A stretch of DNA of 8,398 bases from Candidatus Bathyarchaeota archaeon. GTDB lineage: Archaea; Thermoproteota; Bathyarchaeia; Bathyarchaeales; Bathyarchaeaceae. The position numbers were made by a program, and so were the translations under genes. Location of the stretch: assembly GCA_030669695.1 (NCBI GenBank), contig DAOVDC010000026.1, positions 1 through 8,398 of the forward strand. The letters are read 5' to 3'. Below the pieces are notes generated by a model that was not told where the DNA came from, did not search any database, and was given only the letters and a program-made list of their open reading frames with translations. How positions within the stretch are numbered: the stretch's first letter is position 1; each line of letters opens with the position of its first letter. Positions 1 through 6,582 of this stretch are shown one piece after another.

Positions 1-80
1 TCTTCTTTTAGTCTTTCACTTTCTTCTAGTAGTTTCTTTAACTTATTCTCGTACCCTTTACTTTCCCACCAGTTAACCAT
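1..80 (-). CDS. Start of an unidentified gene, truncated by the left edge
   Basis: An ATG at 78-80 opens a frame that stays open to the window edge, giving 26 complete codons: MVNWWESKGYENK followed by a lysine/glutamate-rich LKKLLEESERLKE that should form an amphipathic, coiled-coil-like helix. The ribosome-binding site GGAAGTGA (87-94), seven of eight bases matching the consensus GGAGGTGA, lies 6 nt before the ATG, and this is the main reason to accept it as a real gene start. The product is not recognisable from so few residues. It is on the same strand as the operon but separated from fwdA by about 360 bp containing the thermosome relic, so it probably has its own promoter. Confidence 0.55.
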   Translation of the reverse strand, partial: MVNWWESKGYENKLKKLLEESERLKE

Positions 81-125
81 AAAGTGTCACTTCCTTTCTG
101 TATTCCGTTAAATATTTGTGAGTGC

Positions 126-278
126 TCAGACCGGGTCATCACATATATGGCTTGTTTCAACACCCGCTGGCGGTCCTACAGAGTGTTTTGAGGACGCGAC
201 AACGTCGTCTATTCTTAGAATCATTGTAGCATCGTCACGAATCCCAGCAGTTGTGCAGCTTGATAAAATCGAAACACG
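126..278 (-). pseudogene. Thermosome (group II chaperonin) C-terminal remnant
   Basis: Between a TAA at 279-281 and a TGA at 126-128 one frame reads ...SSCTTAGIRDDATMILRIDDVVASSK, followed by a tail with GPPAG. ATMILRIDDVVASS is a near-exact match to the conserved C-terminal end of archaeal thermosome subunits, where MILRIDDV(I/V)A is almost invariant and is followed by a flexible tail. Intact subunits are about 540 residues; here only about 50 codons remain, the frame is closed by a stop just upstream, and no ATPase domain exists because fwdA occupies the adjoining DNA. The stretch before the motif (SSCTTAG) only faintly recalls the usual SATEAA. It is therefore a relic, perhaps left by recombination or deletion, and not a working chaperonin. 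The identity of the motif is strong; the extent of the relic is uncertain. Confidence 0.65.
142..149 (-). promoter_or_regulatory. Possible TATA element for the left-edge gene
   Basis: The palindromic CATATATG at 142-149 could be an archaeal TATA box for the gene starting at 80; a transcript beginning about 25 nt downstream would have a leader of roughly 38 nt, enough to hold its ribosome-binding site. It lies inside the thermosome remnant. AAATATTTAA at about 108-117 is an alternative but would place the transcript start too close to the ribosome-binding site. This is a motif guess only. Confidence 0.25.
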
Positions 279-303
279 TTAAAGGGGATAGGAAGCTATT
301 TTT

Positions 304-420
304 TTATCTGTCTTTGAGCCAGAACATCAACTCCAGTCCATACCATCTAACCAACAGTTTTCTCTCTAAGGTTAAACGGTTATTTTCTTCTCGTTTAGTG
401 ATTTGCCCGCATCTTATCAC
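304..420 (-). other. Short open frame after fwdA, 38 codons, doubtful
   Basis: A GTG at 420 opens a 38-codon frame ending in TAA at 304-306. It has no ribosome-binding site in front. Its second half, KLLVRWYGLELMFWLKDR, looks protein-like, which is why it is recorded. It may be part of the decayed thermosome region just downstream: RWYGLELMF (322-348) lies 121 nt before the MILRIDD motif, about where thermosomes carry a G-V-D-V-F-type motif. That match is weak. Another tiny frame, ATG 436 to TAA 395-397, overlaps it and follows a GGTGAG sequence directly after the fwdA stop. Neither is convincing as a gene. Confidence 0.2.
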
Positions 421-441
421 TTGATAGGGCGTTCATCTCAC

Positions 442-2136
442 CTAGATTTCTGCTTTTACAGATATTGGGGTTGATCTAGTGAGGTAATGCTCATCAATCG
501 GGTAATTTTCTAAGCGAACCGTATAATAATCCTCAAATTGTTCCCTAAAGTTTGACGCTCTCTCGAAGATGTTTTTTGACGTGCCGATTTTAACCCAATA
601 CGTTCTTCCCAGGTGCGATTCTACAACTTCACCATTTTTAACAACAATTATGCCATCCTTTATCGTATACGCTGCTTTGCGGAGAGCTTTTCTTACCTTT
701 TTGTAATCTTTGGAAACATCAATTTTCGATGGATCTATTCGATAGATGGCAATGTCCGCATCAGCACCAACTCCTAAATGCCCTTTATCTTTTAACCCCA
801 ATATCTTCGCTGTGTTAGCCCTTGTAACTATCGCCAACTCAGAAAGGCTATATTCTCGATCGAGGTCCTCAATGGCGCATCGACGTTTTGCCCGGTCATT
901 TATGCGCTTCACTGTTGCCGATCTTGCTTTTCGACTCAAAAGCCAAGTCATTATTCTTGGATATTCAGTGAATGGTCCCCCGTTTGGGTGATCTGATGTT
1001 AGACAAGTCTTCCACGGGTCCTTTAACTGAAGAGCGTATTCAAGACCGATAGCCCATTGAACCGCGTTTACGTAATTTTTCCTCTTATATCTATAGGGAA
1101 CAACTCCTGACCCCGTTTCGATTTCCACATCATGGTTAACCCATTTATTCCCTGATATCCCGTGAAGAACGTATTGCCATGGTCCATCAGCCGTCATCGT
1201 TGTAGTGTCTGTGAAGATTACTTGACCCATATCTGTAGTGATATGAGTATGCTTGTTCACATAATCAGCTAACTCTGCCGCTTCTGAAGAAAGAGTTGAC
1301 CAGTCTCTGCCACCAAATGCGTTGAATTGAACATGAACTAGATGCATTGCAGGTTTGCCGTCTGGTGCCAAATTTTCTACGCATTTCAGCGTCTCAAGTG
1401 TTACCTCGTAGTTTCCAGGCACCCCAAGGGCATTAGCGTGAAGATGTATTGGAGATGGTAAGTTGAGTAGATTAGCTACCTTACATAGCCCACGAATAAC
1501 CTCTTCAGGAGTTATGTTAAAAGTGGAAATCTGATCATCGATGTTTTCAATGTTTTTACCCCATGCCCAAGTTTCGTTTCCTCCTGGATTAACAAGCTTA
1601 ATAGCATAGCCTTTGAGTGAGTTCAGCATCCAAGCAACATAAGAAGCGCACTTTTCAATTTCGCCCCTCTTTAAGTATTCCATAACAAACCAGTTACTTC
1701 CGAATAGCGGGAAACACGCTTTATCTATGATTGGGGTATCGGCGAGCTCTTCATGGGTGTGTCTTGTTTCTAAAGGTGGAGTCGCTGGTTCCATCACGGT
1801 TGTGTAGCCCATTCTGGCGTATCGATACCCTGTAGTGAAGGTTGATGGTACCGAGTAGCCCACTCCAGATCTGGTTACGTTCGTCTTCACTTCCACGTCT
1901 TTCATGTGATCTTCGGGTCGGAGCAATCTGCCCGTACTTACCTTTGGACCCGCTATGTGAGCGTGTATATCAACAGCACCAGGCATGGCAATCATACCTG
2001 ATGCGTCAATTACCATCGCCTTTTTTGGATTAACAGATTCAACTATTTTGCCGTCTCTCACTGCGATGTTCACTTTTTCTCCATCAATTCCATTGGCAGG
2101 ATCATAAACGTATGCATTTTTGACGAGCAACTCCAT
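442..2136 (-). CDS. fwdA: Formylmethanofuran dehydrogenase subunit A (FwdA/FmdA)
   Basis: FwdA is the amidohydrolase-fold subunit of formylmethanofuran dehydrogenase. Its binuclear zinc site condenses formate, delivered through an internal tunnel from the Mo/W subunit FwdB, with methanofuran to give formylmethanofuran; this is the first step of the methyl branch. The 564 residues match the family. Metal-site residues are visible: H58-A-H60 in VDIHAHIAG, K180 in YAIKLVNPGG (the lysine carboxylated in the solved structure), H231-L-H233 in PIHLHANALG, and D382 in TSDHPNGGP. NTAKILGL (441-448) and GHLGVGADADIAIY (452-465) are typical of the C-terminal amidohydrolase sub-domain. The ATG at 2136 has GAGGGGG 7 nt upstream. 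The stop is TAG. No FwdB, FwdC (intact), FwdD or ferredoxin-like Fwd subunits lie in the window, so partners must be encoded elsewhere. All key residues are present, so the enzyme is probably functional. Confidence 0.96.
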   Translation of the reverse strand: MELLVKNAYVYDPANGIDGEKVNIAVRDGKIVESVNPKKAMVIDASGMIAMPGAVDIHAHIAGPKVSTGRLLRPEDHMKDVEVKTNVTRSGVGYSVPSTFTTGYRYARMGYTTVMEPATPPLETRHTHEELADTPIIDKACFPLFGSNWFVMEYLKRGEIEKCASYVAWMLNSLKGYAIKLVNPGGNETWAWGKNIENIDDQISTFNITPEEVIRGLCKVANLLNLPSPIHLHANALGVPGNYEVTLETLKCVENLAPDGKPAMHLVHVQFNAFGGRDWSTLSSEAAELADYVNKHTHITTDMGQVIFTDTTTMTADGPWQYVLHGISGNKWVNHDVEIETGSGVVPYRYKRKNYVNAVQWAIGLEYALQLKDPWKTCLTSDHPNGGPFTEYPRIMTWLLSRKARSATVKRINDRAKRRCAIEDLDREYSLSELAIVTRANTAKILGLKDKGHLGVGADADIAIYRIDPSKIDVSKDYKKVRKALRKAAYTIKDGIIVVKNGEVVESHLGRTYWVKIGTSKNIFERASNFREQFEDYYTVRLENYPIDEHYLTRSTPISVKAEI

Positions 2137-2140
2137 CGCT

Positions 2141-2350
2141 CTACCCCCTCAACTTTCTTACATGCTCAAGTATTCTTCGAAGTATCTCTTCATCTGGCAG
2201 TTTGTCGGTGGATCAACAAGCGCACGCGGTAATGGAGGGAATATGCCCAAGCAAGACGGTTTTTCCTCCAGTCATTTGTGCGCCGATCCTTCCTCCGCAT
2301 TCTCCCTCGATAAGAATGGCTTTGCTCATTGATAAAGTATAGGCTTTCAT
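2141..2350 (-). pseudogene. Small FwdC-like frame interrupted by an in-frame TGA (remnant or recoded)
   Basis: From ATG 2350 a frame of 45 codons contains ILIEGECGGRIGAQMTGG followed by TVLLG and IPSI. The glycine-rich G-x-x-x-G-x-x-M-x-G-G pattern is the repeat motif of formylmethanofuran dehydrogenase subunit C (and of the glutamate synthase C-terminal domain). The frame meets TGA at 2213-2215 right after TACAC, then continues in the same frame for 23 codons with a protein-like, helix-forming DEEILRRILEHVRKL, ending in TAG at 2141-2143 between the fwdA ribosome-binding site and its ATG. A full FwdC has many more repeats and about 270 residues, so this would be only a small piece. The preferred reading is a decayed remnant carrying one stop mutation; a selenocysteine codon is a remote alternative. 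A second overlapping frame (2190-2399, starting MSKTGLRIREA) has no recognisable motif. The FwdC link rests on one motif and is uncertain. Confidence 0.4.
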
Positions 2351-2410
2351 ATCCTTTTTGCATGCATGCCTCTCTTATTCGTAATCCTGTTTTGCTCATT
2401 CAATTATAGG
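2319..2410 (-). repeat. Imperfect direct repeat around two ATGAGCAAA start-like sites
   Basis: On the minus strand, CCTATAATT..GAATGAGCAAAAC (2389-2410) and CCTATACTT..CAATGAGCAAAGC (2319-2343) resemble each other. They share ten identical bases (AATGAGCAAA) set 70 bp apart, each preceded a few bases upstream by CCTATA. Each copy contains an ATG reading Met-Ser-Lys, in different frames. This may reflect a local duplication of a gene start during decay of the small frame. A palindromic GCATGCATGC (2360-2369) lies between the copies. Confidence 0.4.
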
Positions 2411-2456
2411 GACTTCTTGAAAAGACGAAAGATTAGTCTCAAATATTTTTTTGTTT
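2351..2456 (-). other. Spacer after cdhE, possible promoter/terminator region
   Basis: Just after the cdhE stop the minus strand has an A/T-rich stretch, AAAAAAATATTTGAG (about 2438-2452), which could serve as an archaeal TATA element for fwdA. It is followed by pyrimidine-rich TCTTTCGTCTTTTC (about 2419-2432), which could act as a weak U-rich terminator. No hairpin is obvious. Together with the interrupted frame downstream, this 320-bp gap leaves it open whether fwdA is co-transcribed with cdhABCDE or has its own promoter. Confidence 0.25.
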
Positions 2457-3938
2457 TTACTCCTCTTCTTCCTCTTTCGGGGGCCACTTCTCGTCTAGGA
2501 ATTTCGCTATTCCTGATGAATCCATCGGACCTACCATAATGCGCCAACCGGGCAGGCCAACGTTCTTCAACTCGTCCTCTATCGCCCCGCTTAACCTAGC
2601 CGCCCTACCTGGTATGATTAGGTGCTTATACTTGATCTTCTCTGCTACTCCTGACTTCTTAACAGTCTCTGCGATCAATTCTGCTGTCAGATACCTTCCG
2701 GCTACGGCGCTTTCAACGCTGATCCCTTCAGTATCGGCTACAACTAGGTAATAGTCCCCGCCAAATTTCTTAAGGTCAGACTCAACTGTGAAGTACGTTA
2801 GGGCGTAGTTGGTGGTTAACATCAATGGAGACATTTCATTTGGCTTTCCAAATGTGATCAGTCCGGAATCAACTGAAACCGGCTTCCTAGGGTCAGTGTA
2901 GATATTGAACTTCCATATAACAGTTGGCAATTGGACCCATCCGTCCAAGCTATGCATTATTAATACGTCTGCATATCTAGACATGAGAATGCCAGCAATG
3001 TACGCTTCCTTCCACGCCAGCGTCTCCTTTGAATCTTTCCCGCCAAACCAGGCTGTGATAGGCGTCCCAATAAGCGGAAAGCCGCATAAATCATCCCCGC
3101 CTTTACACGCATTTCTTCTAATCATAGTGAAATTGTTGACGGTGTCCGATAGTCCTTCATCGGCGAATGTTCCCGGATCGAGTACTAGATCCTCAACTCC
3201 ATACTCGATCAAGGTTTTCACTAAAGACCTTAGAAGATCGAGGTCGTTTGGAGCAAAGACGCTTAAGGGGCAGTTGTACATCAGCGCTAGCTCAGCCATG
3301 CTTTTCCAGTTGTCCTTCGTTGCCGCGTAAAGTAGTGGCCTCCTGTCCTGAACCACGACTAGTCCAGCTTCCATAACGTTTGGGTCTAACGCACATAGAA
3401 TGAGCGGGAATTTCGTGACCTTGGCAACGCTCTCTACGGCAGATTTGAAGATTGTTGGGTCATTCGATGTCGACCTGATGGCTATCATATCGAGAGTGAG
3501 GTCCCTCCCAATGTAGTTATACAAGAAATTCTCTACTCGCTTTACCCTATCGCTGAGAGCTTCCTCTCCGGAGAATCTTGCGTGTAGCGGCATTTCATCG
3601 GTTACATCAAAGGCTAGTGCCACTGGATTGTGGTAGGTGAACTCGTGGCGGTACATAACCAGCTTACCGCCTATTTTGATCGAGTGGTCTCCCGTACCGA
3701 TGGTGATCTTTCTAATAACCGGTGCCAGCGTCTCTTGAAGTTTCTTGTACGCCTTTTCGTGCTCTTTTTTCAGAATCGGGGGACACCTTTCTAAAGTGAC
3801 CTCTCTATTGACTAGTTTGGCCGCGAAGGCCATGCAATTTGGTTCTCCGCACTCCTTACAATTCGTCCTAGGAAGTAACATATATACGTCGATGGGACTA
3901 AGTTTTGTTACACCCTTTTTAACTTCTCTCTCAGTCAT
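2457..3938 (-). CDS. cdhE: ACDS gamma subunit CdhE (corrinoid iron-sulfur protein, large subunit)
   Basis: This is the large subunit of the corrinoid/iron-sulfur protein; it holds a low-potential [4Fe-4S] cluster and the corrinoid that shuttles the methyl group. With the chosen start the protein has 493 residues, slightly longer than usual. C27-x2-C30-x4-C35-x16-C52 (in TNCKECGEPNC and ERCPP) is the cluster motif. A TIM-barrel domain follows (about 95-350), then the C-terminal corrinoid-binding Rossmann-like domain (about 395-482) with GISVESAVAGRY, HLIIPGRAARLSGAIEDEL and WRIMVGPMDSSGI. The tail is very acidic (KEEEEE). The frame opens further upstream with ATGs at 3965 and 3944, but AGGGGGAG at 3946-3953 lies 7 nt from the ATG at 3938 and only 1 nt from the one at 3944, so 3938 is preferred. 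It overlaps cdhD by 8 nt (ATGACTGA) and ends in TAA. Confidence 0.95.
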   Translation of the reverse strand: MTEREVKKGVTKLSPIDVYMLLPRTNCKECGEPNCMAFAAKLVNREVTLERCPPILKKEHEKAYKKLQETLAPVIRKITIGTGDHSIKIGGKLVMYRHEFTYHNPVALAFDVTDEMPLHARFSGEEALSDRVKRVENFLYNYIGRDLTLDMIAIRSTSNDPTIFKSAVESVAKVTKFPLILCALDPNVMEAGLVVVQDRRPLLYAATKDNWKSMAELALMYNCPLSVFAPNDLDLLRSLVKTLIEYGVEDLVLDPGTFADEGLSDTVNNFTMIRRNACKGGDDLCGFPLIGTPITAWFGGKDSKETLAWKEAYIAGILMSRYADVLIMHSLDGWVQLPTVIWKFNIYTDPRKPVSVDSGLITFGKPNEMSPLMLTTNYALTYFTVESDLKKFGGDYYLVVADTEGISVESAVAGRYLTAELIAETVKKSGVAEKIKYKHLIIPGRAARLSGAIEDELKNVGLPGWRIMVGPMDSSGIAKFLDEKWPPKEEEEE

Positions 3939-5199
3939 GCTCATTCTCCCCCTTGATTCTTGCATTCACCCAATTAACTATCTTATGAGGGTCAGCCTTA
4001 CCTTTACTCATCAACTGCTGTGTGACTTCTCGCATAGTCCTAATGGCGTCTGGGTGCATCATCATGAACACGTCAACTCCAGCCAAGAGTAGAATCAGCG
4101 CAGTTGTCGTCTCCCATAGTGGGCCCCTAAGCCTTCTCGGCTCCCACTCTGGACCAAGCTTCATCCAAGTCTCTCTTGCAGCCCAAGCGTTCGTGGTCCC
4201 GGCTAGTACTGGGTGTTGAAGCTCCGAGTCTCCCATCAATGCCGCCATTCTAGCTCGCTCGTGAATGGTAAATGAGTACTCAAGTCCATAGCCTAGGGCA
4301 GCCGTCGTCAAGTCCATTAGTATTCTATCTTCGGGCACGAAATCGTAAAGTTTCCTGTTCAGCTCCTTAGCCCGATTCAAGTCCAAGGCTGTGAACGCCA
4401 GCACTAAATGTCCATATTTCCCAGCCGCTTTTGCCAGGCCGTCGAGAACGCCAGCATCGCCCATGTCCAATGTAAGAGAGCTAAGCAAAACTCTCTCACC
4501 CTCAGCCACTTCAGCAACCTTCATGAAAACCTCAGCATCCTTCTTTGGATCCCCGCAACCTCCAATGATAAGAGGAACATCTACTGCCTGCAGCACCTCC
4601 TCCACAGTTTTTGCCGCCTTCGCCGGTGGTGTATCCTCAATAAGCGGGTCCGTGCTCAGTAAATGCACCGTGATCAAGTCGGCCCCCCACTTATCAACTG
4701 CTATCTTAGCCCACGCAGCTGGGTCACCCCAAAACTCCTCAACATACATCCTTATAGCCTTTGGAAGCCGTACTTTCATATCAAACGTATCAATAGCAAT
4801 TACAGGTGGATGTGGAGGAGCTTTCTCGAACAGGTAGAACGCCGGGGTGATTGCACCCCCGATCACGACCGTTTTGCCGCGACTACCTCCCTCACTCTTA
4901 GTAGCCCCAAGCTTTACTTCTCCAATCTGCCCAGGATATTCTTGGACAAAAGGAGTGAACGGCGCTTCCAAAATTGTTGTAGGCTTTACCTTTGGCGGCG
5001 CAAGCACTGCAGGCGGTGTAATAACTCTTGGAGCAGCAACAGTTGCAGCTGACGGCTGTAAGACAAGTTCCCCAATACTCAGTTCCACGTCTTCGAGTTC
5101 AATTTCCCTTTTACCCTCTATGCCTAAAAGCCTCAGTAGCCCGGCGAGTTCGATTGCAGCCGCTTTATCCTTCTCTCCTTTTTCTCCCAAGGTTTTCAC
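3931..5199 (-). CDS. cdhD: ACDS delta subunit CdhD (corrinoid iron-sulfur protein, small subunit)
   Basis: This is the small subunit of the corrinoid/iron-sulfur protein, which with CdhE carries the methyl group between tetrahydromethanopterin (or equivalent) and the A-cluster. The 422 residues match the family length. Order of parts: a short helical N-terminus (about 10-28), an acidic beta-type segment (31-48), a Pro/Ala/Val-rich linker (about 51-83), then a TIM-barrel domain from about 108 (GGSRGKTVVIGG) to about 400. Conserved blocks include IDTFD (137-141), LIIGGCGDPKKD (210-221), TTAALGYGLEYSF (298-310) and the late FMMMHPDAIRT. No cysteine cluster motif is present, as expected. The start is a GTG sharing GTGA with the cdhC stop; the nearest GGAG is only 2 nt away, so TTG at codon 4 (5188-5190), 11 nt from it, is an alternative. 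A stop at 5227-5229 limits upstream extension, and the first internal Met is at residue 141. The 3' end overlaps cdhE by 8 nt. Confidence 0.95.
   Translation of the reverse strand: MKTLGEKGEKDKAAAIELAGLLRLLGIEGKREIELEDVELSIGELVLQPSAATVAAPRVITPPAVLAPPKVKPTTILEAPFTPFVQEYPGQIGEVKLGATKSEGGSRGKTVVIGGAITPAFYLFEKAPPHPPVIAIDTFDMKVRLPKAIRMYVEEFWGDPAAWAKIAVDKWGADLITVHLLSTDPLIEDTPPAKAAKTVEEVLQAVDVPLIIGGCGDPKKDAEVFMKVAEVAEGERVLLSSLTLDMGDAGVLDGLAKAAGKYGHLVLAFTALDLNRAKELNRKLYDFVPEDRILMDLTTAALGYGLEYSFTIHERARMAALMGDSELQHPVLAGTTNAWAARETWMKLGPEWEPRRLRGPLWETTTALILLLAGVDVFMMMHPDAIRTMREVTQQLMSKGKADPHKIVNWVNARIKGENEHD
3946..3953 (-). promoter_or_regulatory. Ribosome-binding site deciding the cdhE start
   Basis: The minus strand reads AGGGGGAG here, inside the end of cdhD. 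It lies 7 nt before the ATG at 3936-3938, an ideal distance, but 1 nt before the ATG at 3942-3944 and downstream of the ATG at 3963-3965. It therefore supports the shortest of the three possible starts. The ATG at 3965 has only a weak GGGTGA directly abutting it. Confidence 0.65.
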
Positions 5200-6581
5200 T
5201 TCTCCACTCTTCGGATAATAACTTTCTTAGCATAGATTTTCGCGTCTTTGAGGATTATCTTGAACCCTCCAGCAACGATTGGTACTCCAGAAATCGGGAC
5301 CTCTAATGGCGGTGCCGCTACTTCTGCTTCCTCCACTTCGGGTGCAACTTCAACCGGTATAGCCTTCCATCTTTCAACAACTGGATGCCCTATCTCCTCC
5401 AGAAAGGCTTTCAACTCATCAATAGTCTTGACTTCGTTTTCTGTAGCTATTTTGTCAACCACATCCTTTGGTATGAAGTCCTTGACGCGCTCCTTAACAG
5501 TGGCAGGCATCCAAACTATGCGGTTCCAACCTCCATCAACTTGAAGTAACTTTGGTGACCTCATATATTCGATGGATAATCCATGGAAGCCGTCTACTTG
5601 CCTCCCTCCAGCTGTCGAGTCTGCCATAGTTGAGAAGGGCAATCCATTCACAGTCCTTTCGCCAAAACCTCTGTGAACGATACCCATACCATCTACTTCA
5701 GGGATGTAGAAGGCTATGGCTTCGAAGCAGCCACAGGATGTGTGGGGAAAACCAAAGGCGGTGTAAAGTTGGACTCGTGTAATTTCTCCCATCGTATTTT
5801 CTTTTACAGCTTTATTAGCTCCTGACCATTCGCCCGTCCAATTGTCGAGGCACTCGCCTCTTTCGATCTTGAAAATCGGGCCCTTTGGGTCCACCCGTGC
5901 TGCAGCTCTGCCGTCGAACCAGCTGATGGCTCCGCAGTTAGCGTACCTTTGGGGTGTAATCACACAACAGTGTGTTGGAGCAAAGGATTGGCATAAAGTG
6001 CATCCATAGAATTCTTCAACATCCTCATCCTTTAAGCCTCTGGCCTTAGCATCTCTAGCATCATAGATCTCCATAGCTGCCTTCATCATTTCCTTCACTT
6101 TTTCGGGGTCCGTAACAAAAGTAGTCTGTATCTTCTCGATGAATGGTAGATCGCTTTTAAACAGCTTATGCAAGACCTTCCCCATCAATTTGAAGCTGTT
6201 CAATCCCTTTTCAAAGGATTTTTTACTCAGCCTCAACCATATATCGTATCTCTGATTCAGGTGCATAAAACCCTCAATGTAATTGCAGAATTCGTGGACT
6301 CTTCTTTCTATAACGCCTTCAAGTTCCTCTTCAACTTCCTTTCCAGCGACATCGATCCAGATTCCATAGGGGTATCTTCCTCCAAGCTCTAAGTCCTTGA
6401 GGTCTGCCCCGATCACCGTTATTTTTTCATCTTCAACTTCGTCCATTGGCCTGCTTTTCACAACCTCAAACTTCGATTCTACCTTTGGGCCTCCAAGTTC
6501 AACGTACATTTGGTGTTTTCGAATTCTTTCTCCTTCATAGATCACACCAACGTCTACCGGTATGTCCTCGAACATAGCCAT
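5196..6581 (-). CDS. cdhC: ACDS beta subunit CdhC (acetyl-CoA synthase, A-cluster)
   Basis: This is the acetyl-CoA synthase subunit: at the nickel A-cluster it combines CO, a corrinoid-bound methyl group and CoA into acetyl-CoA, or runs the reverse. The 461 residues fit the archaeal form, which lacks the long N-terminal domains of bacterial AcsB. The A-cluster signature is complete: C194, C197, C206 and C216 have the 3-9-10 spacing of the [4Fe-4S] ligands in bacterial ACS, and SCGCFE (C283, C285) matches the Cys-Gly-Cys nickel site. C205 lies next to ligand C206 where remembered homologues have valine. After about residue 410 comes a Pro/Glu/Ala-rich linker and a short basic beta-type segment (440-460). 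The first ATG is supported by AGGAGGG 7 nt upstream; a second ATG two codons in is less well placed. The stop overlaps the cdhD start as GTGA. Confidence 0.97.
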   Translation of the reverse strand: MAMFEDIPVDVGVIYEGERIRKHQMYVELGGPKVESKFEVVKSRPMDEVEDEKITVIGADLKDLELGGRYPYGIWIDVAGKEVEEELEGVIERRVHEFCNYIEGFMHLNQRYDIWLRLSKKSFEKGLNSFKLMGKVLHKLFKSDLPFIEKIQTTFVTDPEKVKEMMKAAMEIYDARDAKARGLKDEDVEEFYGCTLCQSFAPTHCCVITPQRYANCGAISWFDGRAAARVDPKGPIFKIERGECLDNWTGEWSGANKAVKENTMGEITRVQLYTAFGFPHTSCGCFEAIAFYIPEVDGMGIVHRGFGERTVNGLPFSTMADSTAGGRQVDGFHGLSIEYMRSPKLLQVDGGWNRIVWMPATVKERVKDFIPKDVVDKIATENEVKTIDELKAFLEEIGHPVVERWKAIPVEVAPEVEEAEVAAPPLEVPISGVPIVAGGFKIILKDAKIYAKKVIIRRVEK

Positions 6582-6582
6582 C

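Noticed and set aside
126..145. C/D-box RNA candidate (GTGATGA followed by CTGA on the minus strand)
   Set aside because: The boxes are only 6 nt apart, too short for a guide segment, and no second pair of boxes was found.
297..306. T-run on the plus strand as a terminator
   Set aside because: All supported genes are transcribed on the minus strand, where this is an A-run; no plus-strand gene needs a terminator here.
2190..2399. Minus-strand 69-codon frame starting MSKTGLRIREA
   Set aside because: After about 25 codons it becomes Arg-rich out-of-frame sequence overlapping the FwdC-like frame, with no recognisable motif; at most its beginning is part of the same decayed gene.
2905..3330. Plus-strand open frame of 141 codons opposite cdhE
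   Set aside because: It is antisense to conserved CdhE coding sequence, with no domain and no ribosome-binding site of note.
4391..4837. Plus-strand open frame of 148 codons opposite cdhD
   Set aside because: It lies wholly antisense to a strongly supported gene, has a low-complexity Ser/Thr/Ala composition typical of a shadow frame, and shows no known motif.
3931..5198. Possible reassignment of TGA to a sense codon in this organism
   Set aside because: cdhC and cdhD both end in TGA exactly at coupled overlaps with the next start codon, so TGA works as a normal stop here.
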